Source: Nocardia terrae (GTDB lineage Bacteria > Actinomycetota > Actinomycetes > Mycobacteriales > Mycobacteriaceae). Taken from it: a DNA stretch of 64,000 nt. Below the pieces are notes generated by a model. That model was given only the letters and a program-made list of their open reading frames with translations, did no database searches and was not told where the DNA came from. This document shows positions 7,300 to 16,578 of the stretch, in pieces. Position numbers and translations under genes: made by a program. The number at the start of each line of letters is the position of its first letter. Within the stretch, counting starts at the first letter, position 1. The stretch covers positions 372,001 to 436,000 of the forward strand of contig NZ_WRPP01000007.1 of NCBI RefSeq assembly GCF_009760405.1, read 5' to 3'.

Positions 7300-10200
7300 T
7301 CAGACGGTCGGGGCGAAAGCCTCGTTGACGATCTCCGCCTGTTCCACGGCGTGCACCTTGGACGAACCCGAGGACGGGGCCGACATGGCGCGACGGGAGA
7401 TGCGGCGCAGCTTGCCGAAGCGACCCGGGAGGATCTCCGGCAGGTTCAGGCCGAAGAACGGCCAGGCGCCCTGGTTCGCCGGTTCCTCCTGGACCCACGC
7501 CAGATCGGTGGCGTTGGGGTACTGCTCCAGGGCCTCGTTGAGGCGGAACTTCGGAATCGGGTACAGCTGCTCGACGCGCACGATGGCCACGTCGTCGCGG
7601 TTGTTCTTGTTCTTCTCGGCCACCAGCTCGTAGTAGATCTTGCCGCTGGTGAGCAGCACGCGCTTGACCTTGGACCGGTCGCCGTTGCCCGACTCGTAGG
7701 TGGGCTCCTCGAGCACGGTGCGGAACTTGTTGTCGGTGAAGTCCTCGACCTCGGAAACGACAGCCTTGTTGCGCAGCATGGACTTCGGGGTGAAGACCAC
7801 CAGCGGGCGGCGGATGCCGTCCAGGGCGTGGCGGCGCAGCAGGTGGAAGTAGTTCGACGGGGTGGAGGGAACCGCCACCGTCATCGAACCCTCGGCGCAC
7901 AGCTGCAGGAAGCGCTCGATACGACCCGAGGTGTGGTCCGGGCCCTGGCCCTCGTGACCGTGCGGCAGCAGCAGCACGACCTCGGAGAGCTGACCCCACT
8001 TGGCCTCACCGGAGGAGATGAACTCGTCGATGATGGACTGCGCGCCGTTGACGAAGTCACCGAACTGCGCCTCCCACAGGACGAGTGCGTCCGGGTTGCC
8101 CAGCGAGTAGCCGTATTCGAAACCGACAGCGGCATATTCGGACAGCGCCGAGTCGTGCACCGCGAACCAACCCGGGTTCTTGGACCCGATGTTGTGCAGC
8201 GGGGTGTACTCGTTGCCGTTCTTGCGGTCGATGATCACCGAGTGCCGCTGCGAGAAGGTGCCGCGGCGCGAGTCCTGACCGGTCAGGCGGACGGCCTTGC
8301 CCTCGTCGATGAGCGTGCCGAAGGCCAGCAGCTCGGCCATGGCCCAGTCGACCTTGCCCTCGTAGGCCATCTCGCGGCGCTTCTCCAGCACCGGCTTGAC
8401 ACGCGGGTGCACGGTGAAGCCCTCGGGCACGTTCACGAACGCGTCGCCGATGCGCTGCAGCACCGTCTTGTCCACGGCGGTGATGAGGTTCGGCGGCAGC
8501 TGCTGCTCTTCCTCGATCGACTCCGACGCCTCCGGCGGGAACTTCTCGAGCTCGCGCACCTCGTTGAAGATCCGCTCGAGCTGACCCTGGTAGTCGCGCA
8601 GGGCGTCTTCGGCTTCCTTCATGGAGATGTCGCCACGGCCGATCAGCGACTCGGTGTACGCCTTGCGGACCGAACGCTTGGTGTCGATCACGTCGTACAT
8701 GCCCGGCTGGGTCATCGACGGGTCGTCGCCCTCGTTGTGGCCGCGGCGGCGGTAGCAGATCATGTCGATCACGACGTCGCGCTGGAACTTCTGCCGGTAG
8801 TCGACGGCCAGCTTGGCCACCCACACACAGGCTTCCGGGTCATCGCCGTTCACGTGGAAGATCGGCGCGCCGATGAACTTCGCGATGTCGGTGGAGTATT
8901 CGGTGGAGCGCGAGTACTCCGGCGCGGTGGTGAAGCCGATCTGGTTGTTCACCACGATGTGCACGGTGCCGCCGGTGCGGTAGCCGCGCAGGCCCGACAG
9001 GTTCAGCGTCTCCGCGACGATGCCCTGACCGGCGAACGCCGCGTCACCGTGCAGCATGAGCGGCACGACCGAGAACGAGCGGTTCTCCTCACCCAGGGTG
9101 ACGATGTCTTCCTTGGTGAGCAGATCCTGCTTGGCGCGCACCAGACCCTCGAGCACCGGGTCCACGGCCTCGAGGTGTGAGGGGTTGGCGGTCAGCGAGA
9201 CCTCGATCTCGTTGTCGCCGAACATCTGCAGGTAGGTGCCGCGCGCGCCCAGGTGGTACTTCACGTCGCCGGAGCCGTGGGTGGCGGCCGGGTTCATGTT
9301 GCCCTCGAACTCGGTGAAAATCTTCGAGTAGGGCTTGCCGACGATGTTGGCCAGCACGTTCAGGCGGCCGCGGTGCGGCATGCCGATGATGACCTCGTCG
9401 AGGGCGTACTCGGCGCACTGGTCGATGACGGCGTCCATCATCGGGATGACCGACTCGGCGCCCTCGAGCGAGAAGCGCTTCTGGCCGACGTATTTGGTCT
9501 GCAGGAAGGTCTCGAACGCCTCGGCCGCGTTGAGCCGGGACATGATGTACTTCATCTCGGCGACGGACGGCTTCGCGTGCTTCTGCTCCACGCGCTCCTG
9601 AATCCACTTGAGCTGCTCGGGATCCAGGATGTGGGTGTACTCCACACCCACGTGGCGGGCGTAGGCGTCGCGCAGGATGGACAGCACGTCGCGCAGCTTC
9701 ATGCGCTCCTGGCCGTGGAAGCCCGCGACATTGAATTCGCGGTCCAAGTCCCACAGGGTCAGGCCGTGCTGGGTGACATCCAGGTCGGGGTGCGAGCGGA
9801 ACTTGTCCTTCACCAGCCGCAGCGGGTCGGTGTCGGCCATCAGGTGGCCGCGGCTGCGGTAGGCGTTGATCATCTCCTGGACGCGGGTCGACTTGTCGAT
9901 GCCGCGTTCCTGAATGTCCTTGCGCCAGCGCACCGGCTCGTAGGGGACACCCATGCCGTGGAAGATCTCGTCGTAGAACTCGTCGGAGATCAGCAGGTTG
10001 TGCACGGTGCGCAGGAAGTCGCCGGACTCCGCGCCCTGGATGATGCGGTGGTCGTAGGTCGAGGTCAGGGTCATCAGCTTGCCGATGCCCAGCTCCGCGA
10101 GCTGCGCGTCGCTCATGCCCTGGAACTCGGCCGGGTACTCCATGGCGCCCGCGCCGATGATCGCGCCCTGACCCTGCATCAGGCGCGGCACCGAGTGGTT

Positions 10201-11067
10201 GGTGCCGATGGTGCCCGGGTTGGTCAGCGAGATGGTGACACCGGCGAAGTCGTCGTTGGTCAGCTTGCCGTCACGGGCGCGACGGACGACGTCCTCGTAC
10301 GCGGTGTGGAACTGCGCGAAGGTCATGCCCTCGGTGTTCTTGATGGCCGCGACCGCGAGCGAACGGTTGCCGTCCTTGCCCTTCAGGTCGATGGCCAGGC
10401 CGAGGTTGGTGTGCGCCGGAGTGACCGCGTTGGGCTTCCCGTCGACCTCGGCGAAGTGCCGGTTCATGTTCGGGAAGACCTTGATGGCCTGCACGATCGC
10501 GTAACCCAGCAGGTGGGTGAAGGAGATCTTGCCGCCGCGGGTACGGGCGAGGTGGTTGTTGATGACCAGACGGTTGTCGATCATCAGCTTGGCCGGGATG
10601 GCGCGCACCGAGGTGGCGGTGGGGATCGCCAGCGACGCCGACATGTTCTTGACGATGGCGGCGGCGGGGCCGCGCAGCACCTTGGTCTCGTCCTCGGTGG
10701 CGGGCTTCGGACCGCCGGAGGTCGGGGCCGCGTTCGACGCGGGCGCGGGGGTGGTCTGGGGGGCTCGAACCTGAGCGGGAGCCGGGGCGGGCGCGGGGAC
10801 GACCGGAGCGGGGGAAGCTACAGGGGTGGAATTCACGGCGGGGGACTGGGCGGGTCCGGGGGCCGTAGGCACTGCGGCGGGGGCCGGAGCGACGGCGGTG
10901 ACCGCCTGGCTGTTGTTACCAGAGTCGGCAGTGGTCTCGGCGGGGGTGTAATCCGCCAGGAACTCGTGCCAGCTTTCGTCGACGGACGAGGGGTCTTGCT
11001 TGTACTTCTGGTACATCTCGTCGACAAGCCACTGGTTCTGTCCGAACTGGTCTGTTGAGCTGCTCAC
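7300..11067 (-). CDS. kgd: Multifunctional 2-oxoglutarate metabolism enzyme (E1/E2-like, SucA/OdhA/Kgd)
   Basis: A 1255-residue protein like mycobacterial Kgd and corynebacterial OdhA; it is the E1 of 2-oxoglutarate dehydrogenase and can also act as a decarboxylase and 2-hydroxy-3-oxoadipate synthase. Order: an E1 leader (FGQNQWLVDEMYQKYKQDPS), a Pro/Ala linker to about residue 110, and an acyltransferase-like E2 domain to about 370 with HRIIQG where true E2 enzymes have HxxxDG. The thiamine-diphosphate E1 region follows (HRGRLNV near 565; GDDPEA to RRRGHNEGD near 740-780), then a transketolase-like C-terminus. GTG 11067 is preferred because it aligns with the family N-terminus; ATG 11085 is possible. 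A TCA-cycle enzyme of the cytoplasm. Confidence 0.95.
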   Translation of the reverse strand: MSSSTDQFGQNQWLVDEMYQKYKQDPSSVDESWHEFLADYTPAETTADSGNNSQAVTAVAPAPAAVPTAPGPAQSPAVNSTPVASPAPVVPAPAPAPAQVRAPQTTPAPASNAAPTSGGPKPATEDETKVLRGPAAAIVKNMSASLAIPTATSVRAIPAKLMIDNRLVINNHLARTRGGKISFTHLLGYAIVQAIKVFPNMNRHFAEVDGKPNAVTPAHTNLGLAIDLKGKDGNRSLAVAAIKNTEGMTFAQFHTAYEDVVRRARDGKLTNDDFAGVTISLTNPGTIGTNHSVPRLMQGQGAIIGAGAMEYPAEFQGMSDAQLAELGIGKLMTLTSTYDHRIIQGAESGDFLRTVHNLLISDEFYDEIFHGMGVPYEPVRWRKDIQERGIDKSTRVQEMINAYRSRGHLMADTDPLRLVKDKFRSHPDLDVTQHGLTLWDLDREFNVAGFHGQERMKLRDVLSILRDAYARHVGVEYTHILDPEQLKWIQERVEQKHAKPSVAEMKYIMSRLNAAEAFETFLQTKYVGQKRFSLEGAESVIPMMDAVIDQCAEYALDEVIIGMPHRGRLNVLANIVGKPYSKIFTEFEGNMNPAATHGSGDVKYHLGARGTYLQMFGDNEIEVSLTANPSHLEAVDPVLEGLVRAKQDLLTKEDIVTLGEENRSFSVVPLMLHGDAAFAGQGIVAETLNLSGLRGYRTGGTVHIVVNNQIGFTTAPEYSRSTEYSTDIAKFIGAPIFHVNGDDPEACVWVAKLAVDYRQKFQRDVVIDMICYRRRGHNEGDDPSMTQPGMYDVIDTKRSVRKAYTESLIGRGDISMKEAEDALRDYQGQLERIFNEVRELEKFPPEASESIEEEQQLPPNLITAVDKTVLQRIGDAFVNVPEGFTVHPRVKPVLEKRREMAYEGKVDWAMAELLAFGTLIDEGKAVRLTGQDSRRGTFSQRHSVIIDRKNGNEYTPLHNIGSKNPGWFAVHDSALSEYAAVGFEYGYSLGNPDALVLWEAQFGDFVNGAQSIIDEFISSGEAKWGQLSEVVLLLPHGHEGQGPDHTSGRIERFLQLCAEGSMTVAVPSTPSNYFHLLRRHALDGIRRPLVVFTPKSMLRNKAVVSEVEDFTDNKFRTVLEEPTYESGNGDRSKVKRVLLTSGKIYYELVAEKNKNNRDDVAIVRVEQLYPIPKFRLNEALEQYPNATDLAWVQEEPANQGAWPFFGLNLPEILPGRFGKLRRISRRAMSAPSSGSSKVHAVEQAEIVNEAFAPTV

Positions 11068-11197
11068 AGCAGGTGTTCGCCTCATTTCGTTCTTCGCGCT
11101 GCGACGTTTGTGACGTGCCCGGCACGGGTAATCGGCGGATGCGCGCCGATGCGCCCCCACTGAGGATATGCCCACCCCTGTTCGCCTTTGGGCATGG

Positions 11198-14100
11198 CTA
11201 CCACCGAGCGGACACATTCTCTCGTGACGACTCGTCCTCGCCCGAGAATATTCCTTCCATCGCCTGGGCCGCAGCCCACAGCCGGTAGTACGCGCCGCGC
11301 GCCGCGAGAAGTTCTTCGTGTGCCCCGATTTCGCTGATGCGCCCCTGCTCGACGACGGCGATCCGATCGGCCTGCGCGGCCGTGGCGAGCCGGTGCGCGA
11401 CGATCACCGAGGTCCGCCCGCGTGTCACGGATTCGCTCGCGACCAGCACCGATGCCTCGGCCGCCGGGTCCAGCACGGCGGTGGCCTCATCCAGCAGCAG
11501 CAGATCGGGCCGGACCAGCTCGGCGCGGGCCAGCGCGATGAGCTGACGTTGCCCGGCCGAGAGTCCGCGCCCGCGTTCCCCGACCGGTTGCCGCATGCCA
11601 CCGGGCATTGCCTGGATGGTTGCCAACGCACCGACGGCCGCGGCCGCCGCCTCGATCTCCGCGGGACTCGCAAAAGGTTTGCCAAATGCAATGTTGCTGG
11701 CGATGTCGCCGGTGAACAAGTGAGCTTCCTGAGGCACCACGCCCAGCCGGGAACGGAACTCGGTGAGGCGATAGTCGCGAATATCCACGCCGTCCACGCG
11801 GATTGCGCCGGTACCGCCCGGATTGTGGCCGGTTCCATGTGTTTCCGCTATGGCGACCCCGGCGACATCCACCGGAATTTCGTGATTCCGGTCACCTGAC
11901 ACCGGTTCTCGCGGCATGTCGTAGAGCCGGGCCAGCAGCTTCACGATGGTCGACTTGCCCGCGCCGGTCTCACCTACCAGCGCCAGGCTGCCGCCCGCCG
12001 GAATGGTCAGGCTGACCCCGTCGAGCGCGGGCCGGACCGCGCTCGGGTACTGGAAGCGCACGTCGTCGAAGACGACCTCGCCGCGCAGCTGCCCGTCGAT
12101 GACGGCCGGGTCGGCGGGATCGGGCGCGATGGACGAGGGCGTGCGCAGCAGTTCCCCGATGCGCCGCAACCCGACTCGCGCCTGCTGATATCCGTCGAAC
12201 AGCTGCGAGAGCTGCATGATCGGGCCGAACAGCAGCTGCAGGTAGAGCACGAACGCCACCAGCGTGCCCGCCGTCGTGGACCCGTGCGCCACCGCCCAGG
12301 CGCCGGTGAACACCACCGACGCCAGCGCCAGATCCGCCCACATGCCCACGAAGGCGAAGAAGGTGGCGATGGCCCGCTGCGCCCGCATCCGGCTGACCCG
12401 GAAGTCGTCGGAGTAGCCGGCGAACCGTTCGGCGGACCGGGCCTCGTGCCGATTCGCCTGGACGACCCGCAGTCCCGAGACGTTCTCGGCGAAGTCGGCG
12501 TTCACGGTGGCCGAATGCTCGCGCGCGGCACTGTAGGCGGTGTCGGACACCTTGCGGAACCACCAGGTGGCGATCAGCAGCGGCGGCAGCGTCACGAAGA
12601 CGACCAGCGCCAGCTGAATGTCGATGACCGCCAGCGCGACCGCGATACCGGCGACCGTCAGCAGCGCGACCAGCGCGTCCGGCAGTCCGGTCTGCATGAA
12701 GGTGGACAGCGCGTCGATGTCGGTGGTCATCCGGGTCATGATGCGGCCGGACAGTTCCCGCTCGTAGAAGTCGAGTCCGAGCCGCTGCAGGTGGGCGTAG
12801 CTGCGCACCCGCAGCCCGAACAGCACCCGCTCGCCGGCCCGGTTGCTCCACAGCAGGGAGGTCGCGGCGACCAGCCAGCCGATCGCGACCAGCAGTGTGC
12901 CGATCACGGTGGCCCGCACCAGCGCCGCGCCGTCGTGCCTGCCGACGCCGGAGTCGACCGCGTACCGCACGATGGACGGGAAGCCCACGCCGACAAGCGC
13001 ATTCGTGGCCAGCAGCAGCATGGTGCCGGCGACCAGCCATTTCACCAGCCGCAGCGCGTGCCGCAGGCGGAATCCGGGATCCGGTTCGCGCAGTTCGGCC
13101 GCGTCGAGGCGGGGCTGCTCGGTGGCCGGCGGCAGATCGCCCAGCACCCGCCGAACCTCCTCCGGCGTATCCCGATCCGGCTCGTCGGACTCGCTCGTCA
13201 TTCCGGCAGGCGTCCCACTCGTCATCCCGGCACGGGTTTGGCCGGAATCCACACTCGTCGGATGGATCCCGGCCACAAGCACGCCGGGATGACGGAGGTC
13301 GGCGTCCCGAAGACGGGGGTCGGCGGCGAGGTCGAGGTCGGCGTCCGAACCCGGTGCGGGGAGGCGGATCACGCGGTCGGCGTGGGCGAGGGTGGACTCG
13401 CGGTGGGCCAGGATCAGTGTCGTGCGCCCGGAATCGGTGGGCAGCGCGGCGAAGATGGCGGCCTCGGTGACGGCGTCCACCGCGGAGGTGGCGTCGTCGA
13501 GGACCAGGATGCGCGGGTCCGCCAGCAGGGCGCGGGCCAGGGCGATGCGCTGGCGCTGGCCGCCCGAGAGCGTCAGCCCGCGCTCGCCGACCACGGTGTC
13601 GTAGCCGTCGGGCAGGGCGTTGATGAACTCGTCGGCCGCGGCCTGCTTCGCCGCCGCGTGGATCTCCGCCTCGCTCGCGTCGGGGCGGCCCAGCGCGATA
13701 TTGGCGGCGATGGTGTCGGAGAGCAGGAAGGCTTCGTCGAAGACCACGCCGACGGCCGCGCGCAGGTCGGCGGCCCGCAGGTCGGCGATGTCGGTGCGGG
13801 AGTCCTTGCCGTACAGGCTGATCCGGCCCGACTCGGGGGTGTAGAAGCGGGGGAGCAGCAGGCTCAGGGTGGACTTGCCCGAGCCCGCGGGACCGATGAT
13901 GGCGACCGTCTCGCCGGGCTCGACCCGCAGCGTGAAGTCGTTCAGCACCGGTCGCCCGGGCTCGAATCCGAACCGCAGCCCCTCGATGTCGATGCCGAGC
14001 GGCCCGTCCGGCACGGCCGCCGGATGCTCCGGATCGATGCGTTCGGGCGCGCTGTCGATGACCTGGTTGACGCGTTCGGCGGCCGCGCGGGTCAGCTGCG

Positions 14101-15016
14101 CCATCACCACCACGTAGGACACGATGCGCGTCGAGTTGGTCATGGTGGACACGTAGGCCACGAAGGCCAGGAAGGTGCCGAGCCCGATGCTGCCGTGGAA
14201 GGCCAGCAGCCCGCCCACCGCGATCACCGCGACCAGACCGGCCTGCGGAATCGACGACAGCGTCGGGCTGAAGCGGGCGTCGATGCGGGCCGCGCGCATG
14301 CGGTCGGCGTACAGCTTGCGCCCGTGCGTCTCCAGCAGATCGACCATGCGGGCTTCCTGCCCGAAGCCCTTCACCACGCGCACGCCGGTGACGGTCTCCT
14401 CGACATGCTGGGCCAGATCGGCGGCCCGCTGCTGCGCTGTCCAGGTGGCCGCGTACAGCCGCGGCCGCACCCGGTAGACGACCAGCGCCAGCACCGGCAC
14501 CACCAGCAGCGCCGCCAGCGCCAAAGGCGGTGAGAGCCACAGCATCACGCCCGCGGCCAGCACGAACTGCAGCGCCGCCACCGACGACCAGGGGCCCATG
14601 GCCAGCAGTCCCTGCACCAGGGTCAGGTCGCTGATGGACCGCGAGATCACCTGCCCGGTGCGCAGCGCGTCCTGTCCGGGACCGTCGAGGCGCTGCAGCG
14701 CGCCCAGCAGATCCACCCGCAATTCGTGCTGCACGTCGAGGGCCAGACGCCCGGCCAGCATGCGCCGTCCGAACGAGGCCAGGAACCGGCCGACCGCGAG
14801 GACGCCGAGCGCCCCGGCCATGGCGGCGATGATCCCGGTGTTCCCGGCGGTCGCCCCGTCGAGGGCGTGCTTGGCCAGCAGCGGCCCGGTCACCTCGACG
14901 ACCGCGCCCAGCACGATCGCCAGGCCCATTCCGGCCAGCATCCACGGGTGCCCGGCGCAGCGCCGCCAGAGCCGGCGCAGCCAGCCGGGTTCGGTTTCCA
15001 CATCCATCGAACTCAT
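11198..15016 (-). CDS. Single-chain ABC exporter, fused TMD-NBD-TMD-NBD
   Basis: A 1272-residue fusion of two half-transporters, comparable to the separate Rv1272c/Rv1273c-type heterodimers of mycobacteria. TMD1 spans about residues 15-330. NBD1 has Walker A GPAGSGKST, signature LSGGQRQRI and Walker B LVLDDATSA, with Asp at the catalytic Glu position (a degenerate site). TMD2 spans about 660-980. NBD2 has Walker A GETGAGKST, signature LSAGQRQL and an intact LLLLDEATA. This asymmetry is usual for heterodimeric exporters. Two oddities are palindromic inserts: residues ~575-607 of the linker are encoded by the 75-bp repeat plus a partial copy, and NBD2 has about 37 extra residues after Walker A. 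ATG 15016 was chosen because translation further upstream would enter the iteron array. Substrate is unknown. Confidence 0.9.
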   Translation of the reverse strand: MSSMDVETEPGWLRRLWRRCAGHPWMLAGMGLAIVLGAVVEVTGPLLAKHALDGATAGNTGIIAAMAGALGVLAVGRFLASFGRRMLAGRLALDVQHELRVDLLGALQRLDGPGQDALRTGQVISRSISDLTLVQGLLAMGPWSSVAALQFVLAAGVMLWLSPPLALAALLVVPVLALVVYRVRPRLYAATWTAQQRAADLAQHVEETVTGVRVVKGFGQEARMVDLLETHGRKLYADRMRAARIDARFSPTLSSIPQAGLVAVIAVGGLLAFHGSIGLGTFLAFVAYVSTMTNSTRIVSYVVVMAQLTRAAAERVNQVIDSAPERIDPEHPAAVPDGPLGIDIEGLRFGFEPGRPVLNDFTLRVEPGETVAIIGPAGSGKSTLSLLLPRFYTPESGRISLYGKDSRTDIADLRAADLRAAVGVVFDEAFLLSDTIAANIALGRPDASEAEIHAAAKQAAADEFINALPDGYDTVVGERGLTLSGGQRQRIALARALLADPRILVLDDATSAVDAVTEAAIFAALPTDSGRTTLILAHRESTLAHADRVIRLPAPGSDADLDLAADPRLRDADLRHPGVLVAGIHPTSVDSGQTRAGMTSGTPAGMTSESDEPDRDTPEEVRRVLGDLPPATEQPRLDAAELREPDPGFRLRHALRLVKWLVAGTMLLLATNALVGVGFPSIVRYAVDSGVGRHDGAALVRATVIGTLLVAIGWLVAATSLLWSNRAGERVLFGLRVRSYAHLQRLGLDFYERELSGRIMTRMTTDIDALSTFMQTGLPDALVALLTVAGIAVALAVIDIQLALVVFVTLPPLLIATWWFRKVSDTAYSAAREHSATVNADFAENVSGLRVVQANRHEARSAERFAGYSDDFRVSRMRAQRAIATFFAFVGMWADLALASVVFTGAWAVAHGSTTAGTLVAFVLYLQLLFGPIMQLSQLFDGYQQARVGLRRIGELLRTPSSIAPDPADPAVIDGQLRGEVVFDDVRFQYPSAVRPALDGVSLTIPAGGSLALVGETGAGKSTIVKLLARLYDMPREPVSGDRNHEIPVDVAGVAIAETHGTGHNPGGTGAIRVDGVDIRDYRLTEFRSRLGVVPQEAHLFTGDIASNIAFGKPFASPAEIEAAAAAVGALATIQAMPGGMRQPVGERGRGLSAGQRQLIALARAELVRPDLLLLDEATAVLDPAAEASVLVASESVTRGRTSVIVAHRLATAAQADRIAVVEQGRISEIGAHEELLAARGAYYRLWAAAQAMEGIFSGEDESSRENVSARW
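11871..11892. repeat. Small palindrome inside the NBD2 insertion of the ABC exporter
   Basis: ACCGGAAT and ATTCCGGT form 8-bp arms around TTCGTG. It lies in a stretch encoding about 37 residues (MPREPVSGD to NPGGTG) that is absent from ordinary NBDs at this place, between the Walker A helix and the next strand. The palindrome suggests the extra codons arose by insertion of a small inverted-repeat sequence. Confidence 0.4.
13196..13294. repeat. 75-bp dispersed palindrome, copy B, with a partial head copy, inside a coding region
   Basis: A full 75-bp copy occupies 13220-13294, with outer arms CGTCATCCCGGC and GCCGGGATGACG. A partial copy of the element's head lies directly before it at 13196-13219. 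Together they make 99 bp, a multiple of three, read through by the fused ABC exporter as about 33 linker residues (HPGVLVAGIHP, then repeated AGMTS) with no stop codon. It is the only copy inside a gene. Confidence 0.85.
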
Positions 15017-15089
15017 TCCGGAGAACACAAGTCTCCCCACCCCCGCTTTGTTCCCGCCTTCGTGTCGTCTACCCAGTGTGCCGGGGTGG

Positions 15090-15177
15090 GACGACACCTT
15101 CTGCACCGCACGACGACACCTTGTGCACCGCACGACGACACCTTGTGCACCGCACGACGACACCTTGTGCACTGCAC
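15090..15177. repeat. Four tandem 22-bp direct repeats between divergent genes
   Basis: Four adjacent 22-bp units begin at 15090, 15112, 15134 and 15156. Each begins GACGACACCTT and contains TGCAC followed by CGCAC or TGCAC; copies 2 and 3 are identical, and copies 1 and 4 differ at one base each. Units 2-4 hold the hexamer palindrome GTGCAC. An inverted copy of the head, GTGTCGTC, lies at 15062-15069. The array fills most of the gap between the ABC exporter and the VOC gene. The 22-bp period is two helical turns, so cooperative binding of a regulator on one DNA face is plausible. Confidence 0.85.
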
Positions 15178-15199
15178 AGCGGCGTGGTCGGCTGGAGGC

Positions 15200-15733
15200 A
15201 TGCCGATTCAGCGTCTCAATCACGCGGTTCTGTTCGTCTCCGATGAGGAGCGCTCCGCTGCCTTCTACTGCGACGTGCTGGGCTTCCGGCGACTGCCCGG
15301 CGCGTTTCCGGGCGCGGTGTTCCTGCAGGCCGCGGGGTCGGCGAACGATCACGACCTCGGCCTGTTCCGGTCACCGGACCCGTCGGTCCCGCACCGCACC
15401 GGCCGCGTCGGCCTCTACCACCTGGCCTGGGAGGTGGACACGCTGAGCGAATTGCAGCGCGTCCGCGACGCTCTGGTGGCGGCGGACGCCCTGACCGGCG
15501 CGTCCGACCACGCCTCCACCAAGGCCCTCTACGCCGCCGATCCCGACGGCATCGAATTCGAGGTCTGCTGGCTGGTTCCCGACTCCGCGGTCGAGTCCGA
15601 GATGGCCGCCATGACCGCGCCCAGCGTGCCCCTGGATCTGCCCGGTCTCATCGCGAAGTACGGCGCGGACACCCTGGGCGGCCCGCGCACCGATCACGAG
15701 GTGTGGCGTCGGCTGTTCGCCGGGCGCGGCTGA
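15200..15733 (+). CDS. VOC-family (glyoxalase/dioxygenase-fold) protein
   Basis: A 177-residue vicinal-oxygen-chelate protein. The opening IQRLNHAVLFVSDEERSAAF and the later DPDGIEFEVCW are the two family anchors, giving a His near residue 8 and a Glu near residue 119 as possible metal ligands. The length suits one domain of two beta-alpha-beta-beta-beta modules plus a short tail. The reaction is not predictable: glyoxalase, extradiol dioxygenase and resistance proteins share the fold. GGAGG lies only 1 nt before the ATG, too close for an ideal ribosome site, yet no better start exists. The gene is divergent from the ABC exporter across the 22-bp repeat array. Its stop is 1 bp from the convergent ABC-2 permease gene. 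Confidence 0.8.
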   Translation: MPIQRLNHAVLFVSDEERSAAFYCDVLGFRRLPGAFPGAVFLQAAGSANDHDLGLFRSPDPSVPHRTGRVGLYHLAWEVDTLSELQRVRDALVAADALTGASDHASTKALYAADPDGIEFEVCWLVPDSAVESEMAAMTAPSVPLDLPGLIAKYGADTLGGPRTDHEVWRRLFAGRG

Positions 15734-15734
15734 C

Positions 15735-16523
15735 CTAGATGTCGCGGCGGGTGAAGAACCACCAGCCCGCCGCGCCCGCCGCGGCGGTCCAGATCACCAG
15801 CAGCGCCATGGCGGCCGGTGTCGGCGCGATGAGCGCGCTCTTGGCGTAGCGCCCGCCGCTGATGGCCCCGACCGTCGCGGACACCGGCAGGATGGCCGCC
15901 AGCCCGCCGAATCCGATGGCGCGCGCGGTGATCCAGATGAGCGGCTCCAGCACCGCCCAGCCCAGCACCGCCGCCAGCGCCTGCGTCGGTGAGCGCAGCA
16001 CGAAGCCCAGCGCGGTCCCGATCACGGCCCAGCACAGCGCCGCCAGCGCCACCCCGGCGAGCACCCCGAAGAAGCCGCCGTCCATGGGCACCCGGGAACC
16101 GCCCGCGATCCGCATGGCCGCCCCGCCCAGCACCTCCATCGCCAGCACGGTGCCCAGCGAGAACGCGCCCGCCACCGCCAGTTTCGACCCGAGCAGCAGG
16201 GTCCGGTCGGGGGTGAACAGCACGCTCACCGCCATCGAGCCGGACTTGAACTCGGTGGCCGAGCCCAGCGCCCCGAACGCGGCCGCCGCGGCGACGGTCA
16301 GCACCAGCACCCAGGTGGTCAGCAGCGCCGCCCATCCCGCTCCGGTGCTGAACCCCTCCCGGTGTTCCCCGCCGGGCTGGAATCCCAGGCCCAGCGCCAC
16401 GAAGGCGACCACGCCCGCCGCGATCACCCCGCCGCCGATGAGCCAGTTCAACCGCACCGAAGTCACCTTGCGCACTTCGGAATTCGCGGCCCGAGCCACC
16501 ACCGGCGGCACCGTCAGGTTCAT
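15735..16523 (-). CDS. ABC-2 type permease subunit
   Basis: A 262-residue membrane protein with about six hydrophobic helices after a short N-terminal cytoplasmic stretch (SEVRKVTSVRLNWLI), the layout of ABC-2 permeases. It follows the ATPase gene (16579-17523) on the same strand with a 55-bp gap, so it should be that ATPase's membrane partner. Ala/Gly-rich helices give no substrate clue. The TMD ends close to the C-terminus (GWWFFTRRDI). The family exports drugs, lipids or polysaccharides. Confidence in the class is high; the specific role is unknown. Confidence 0.82.
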   Translation of the reverse strand: MNLTVPPVVARAANSEVRKVTSVRLNWLIGGGVIAAGVVAFVALGLGFQPGGEHREGFSTGAGWAALLTTWVLVLTVAAAAAFGALGSATEFKSGSMAVSVLFTPDRTLLLGSKLAVAGAFSLGTVLAMEVLGGAAMRIAGGSRVPMDGGFFGVLAGVALAALCWAVIGTALGFVLRSPTQALAAVLGWAVLEPLIWITARAIGFGGLAAILPVSATVGAISGGRYAKSALIAPTPAAMALLVIWTAAAGAAGWWFFTRRDI

Positions 16524-16578
16524 GCAGCGTCCTTTCGATGACGAGCTGTGCCGCGGACATCGTCGCGGCGCGGTGAGA

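Noticed and set aside
9253..11058. Long plus-strand open frame opposite kgd
   Set aside because: Low-complexity Val/Gly/Arg translation with no recognisable domain; kgd on the other strand is unambiguous.
7300..11067. HRIIQG in place of HxxxDG in the Kgd acyltransferase domain as a loss-of-function oddity
   Set aside because: As far as I recall, the same replacement is normal in mycobacterial Kgd and corynebacterial OdhA, so it is a family feature.
11198..15016. The exporter as two genes split by a missed stop
   Set aside because: One continuous frame covers both halves including the linker; no start with a ribosome site is evident at the second half.
15090..15177. The 22-bp repeats as a CRISPR array
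   Set aside because: The units are directly adjacent with no spacers, and no cas gene is nearby.
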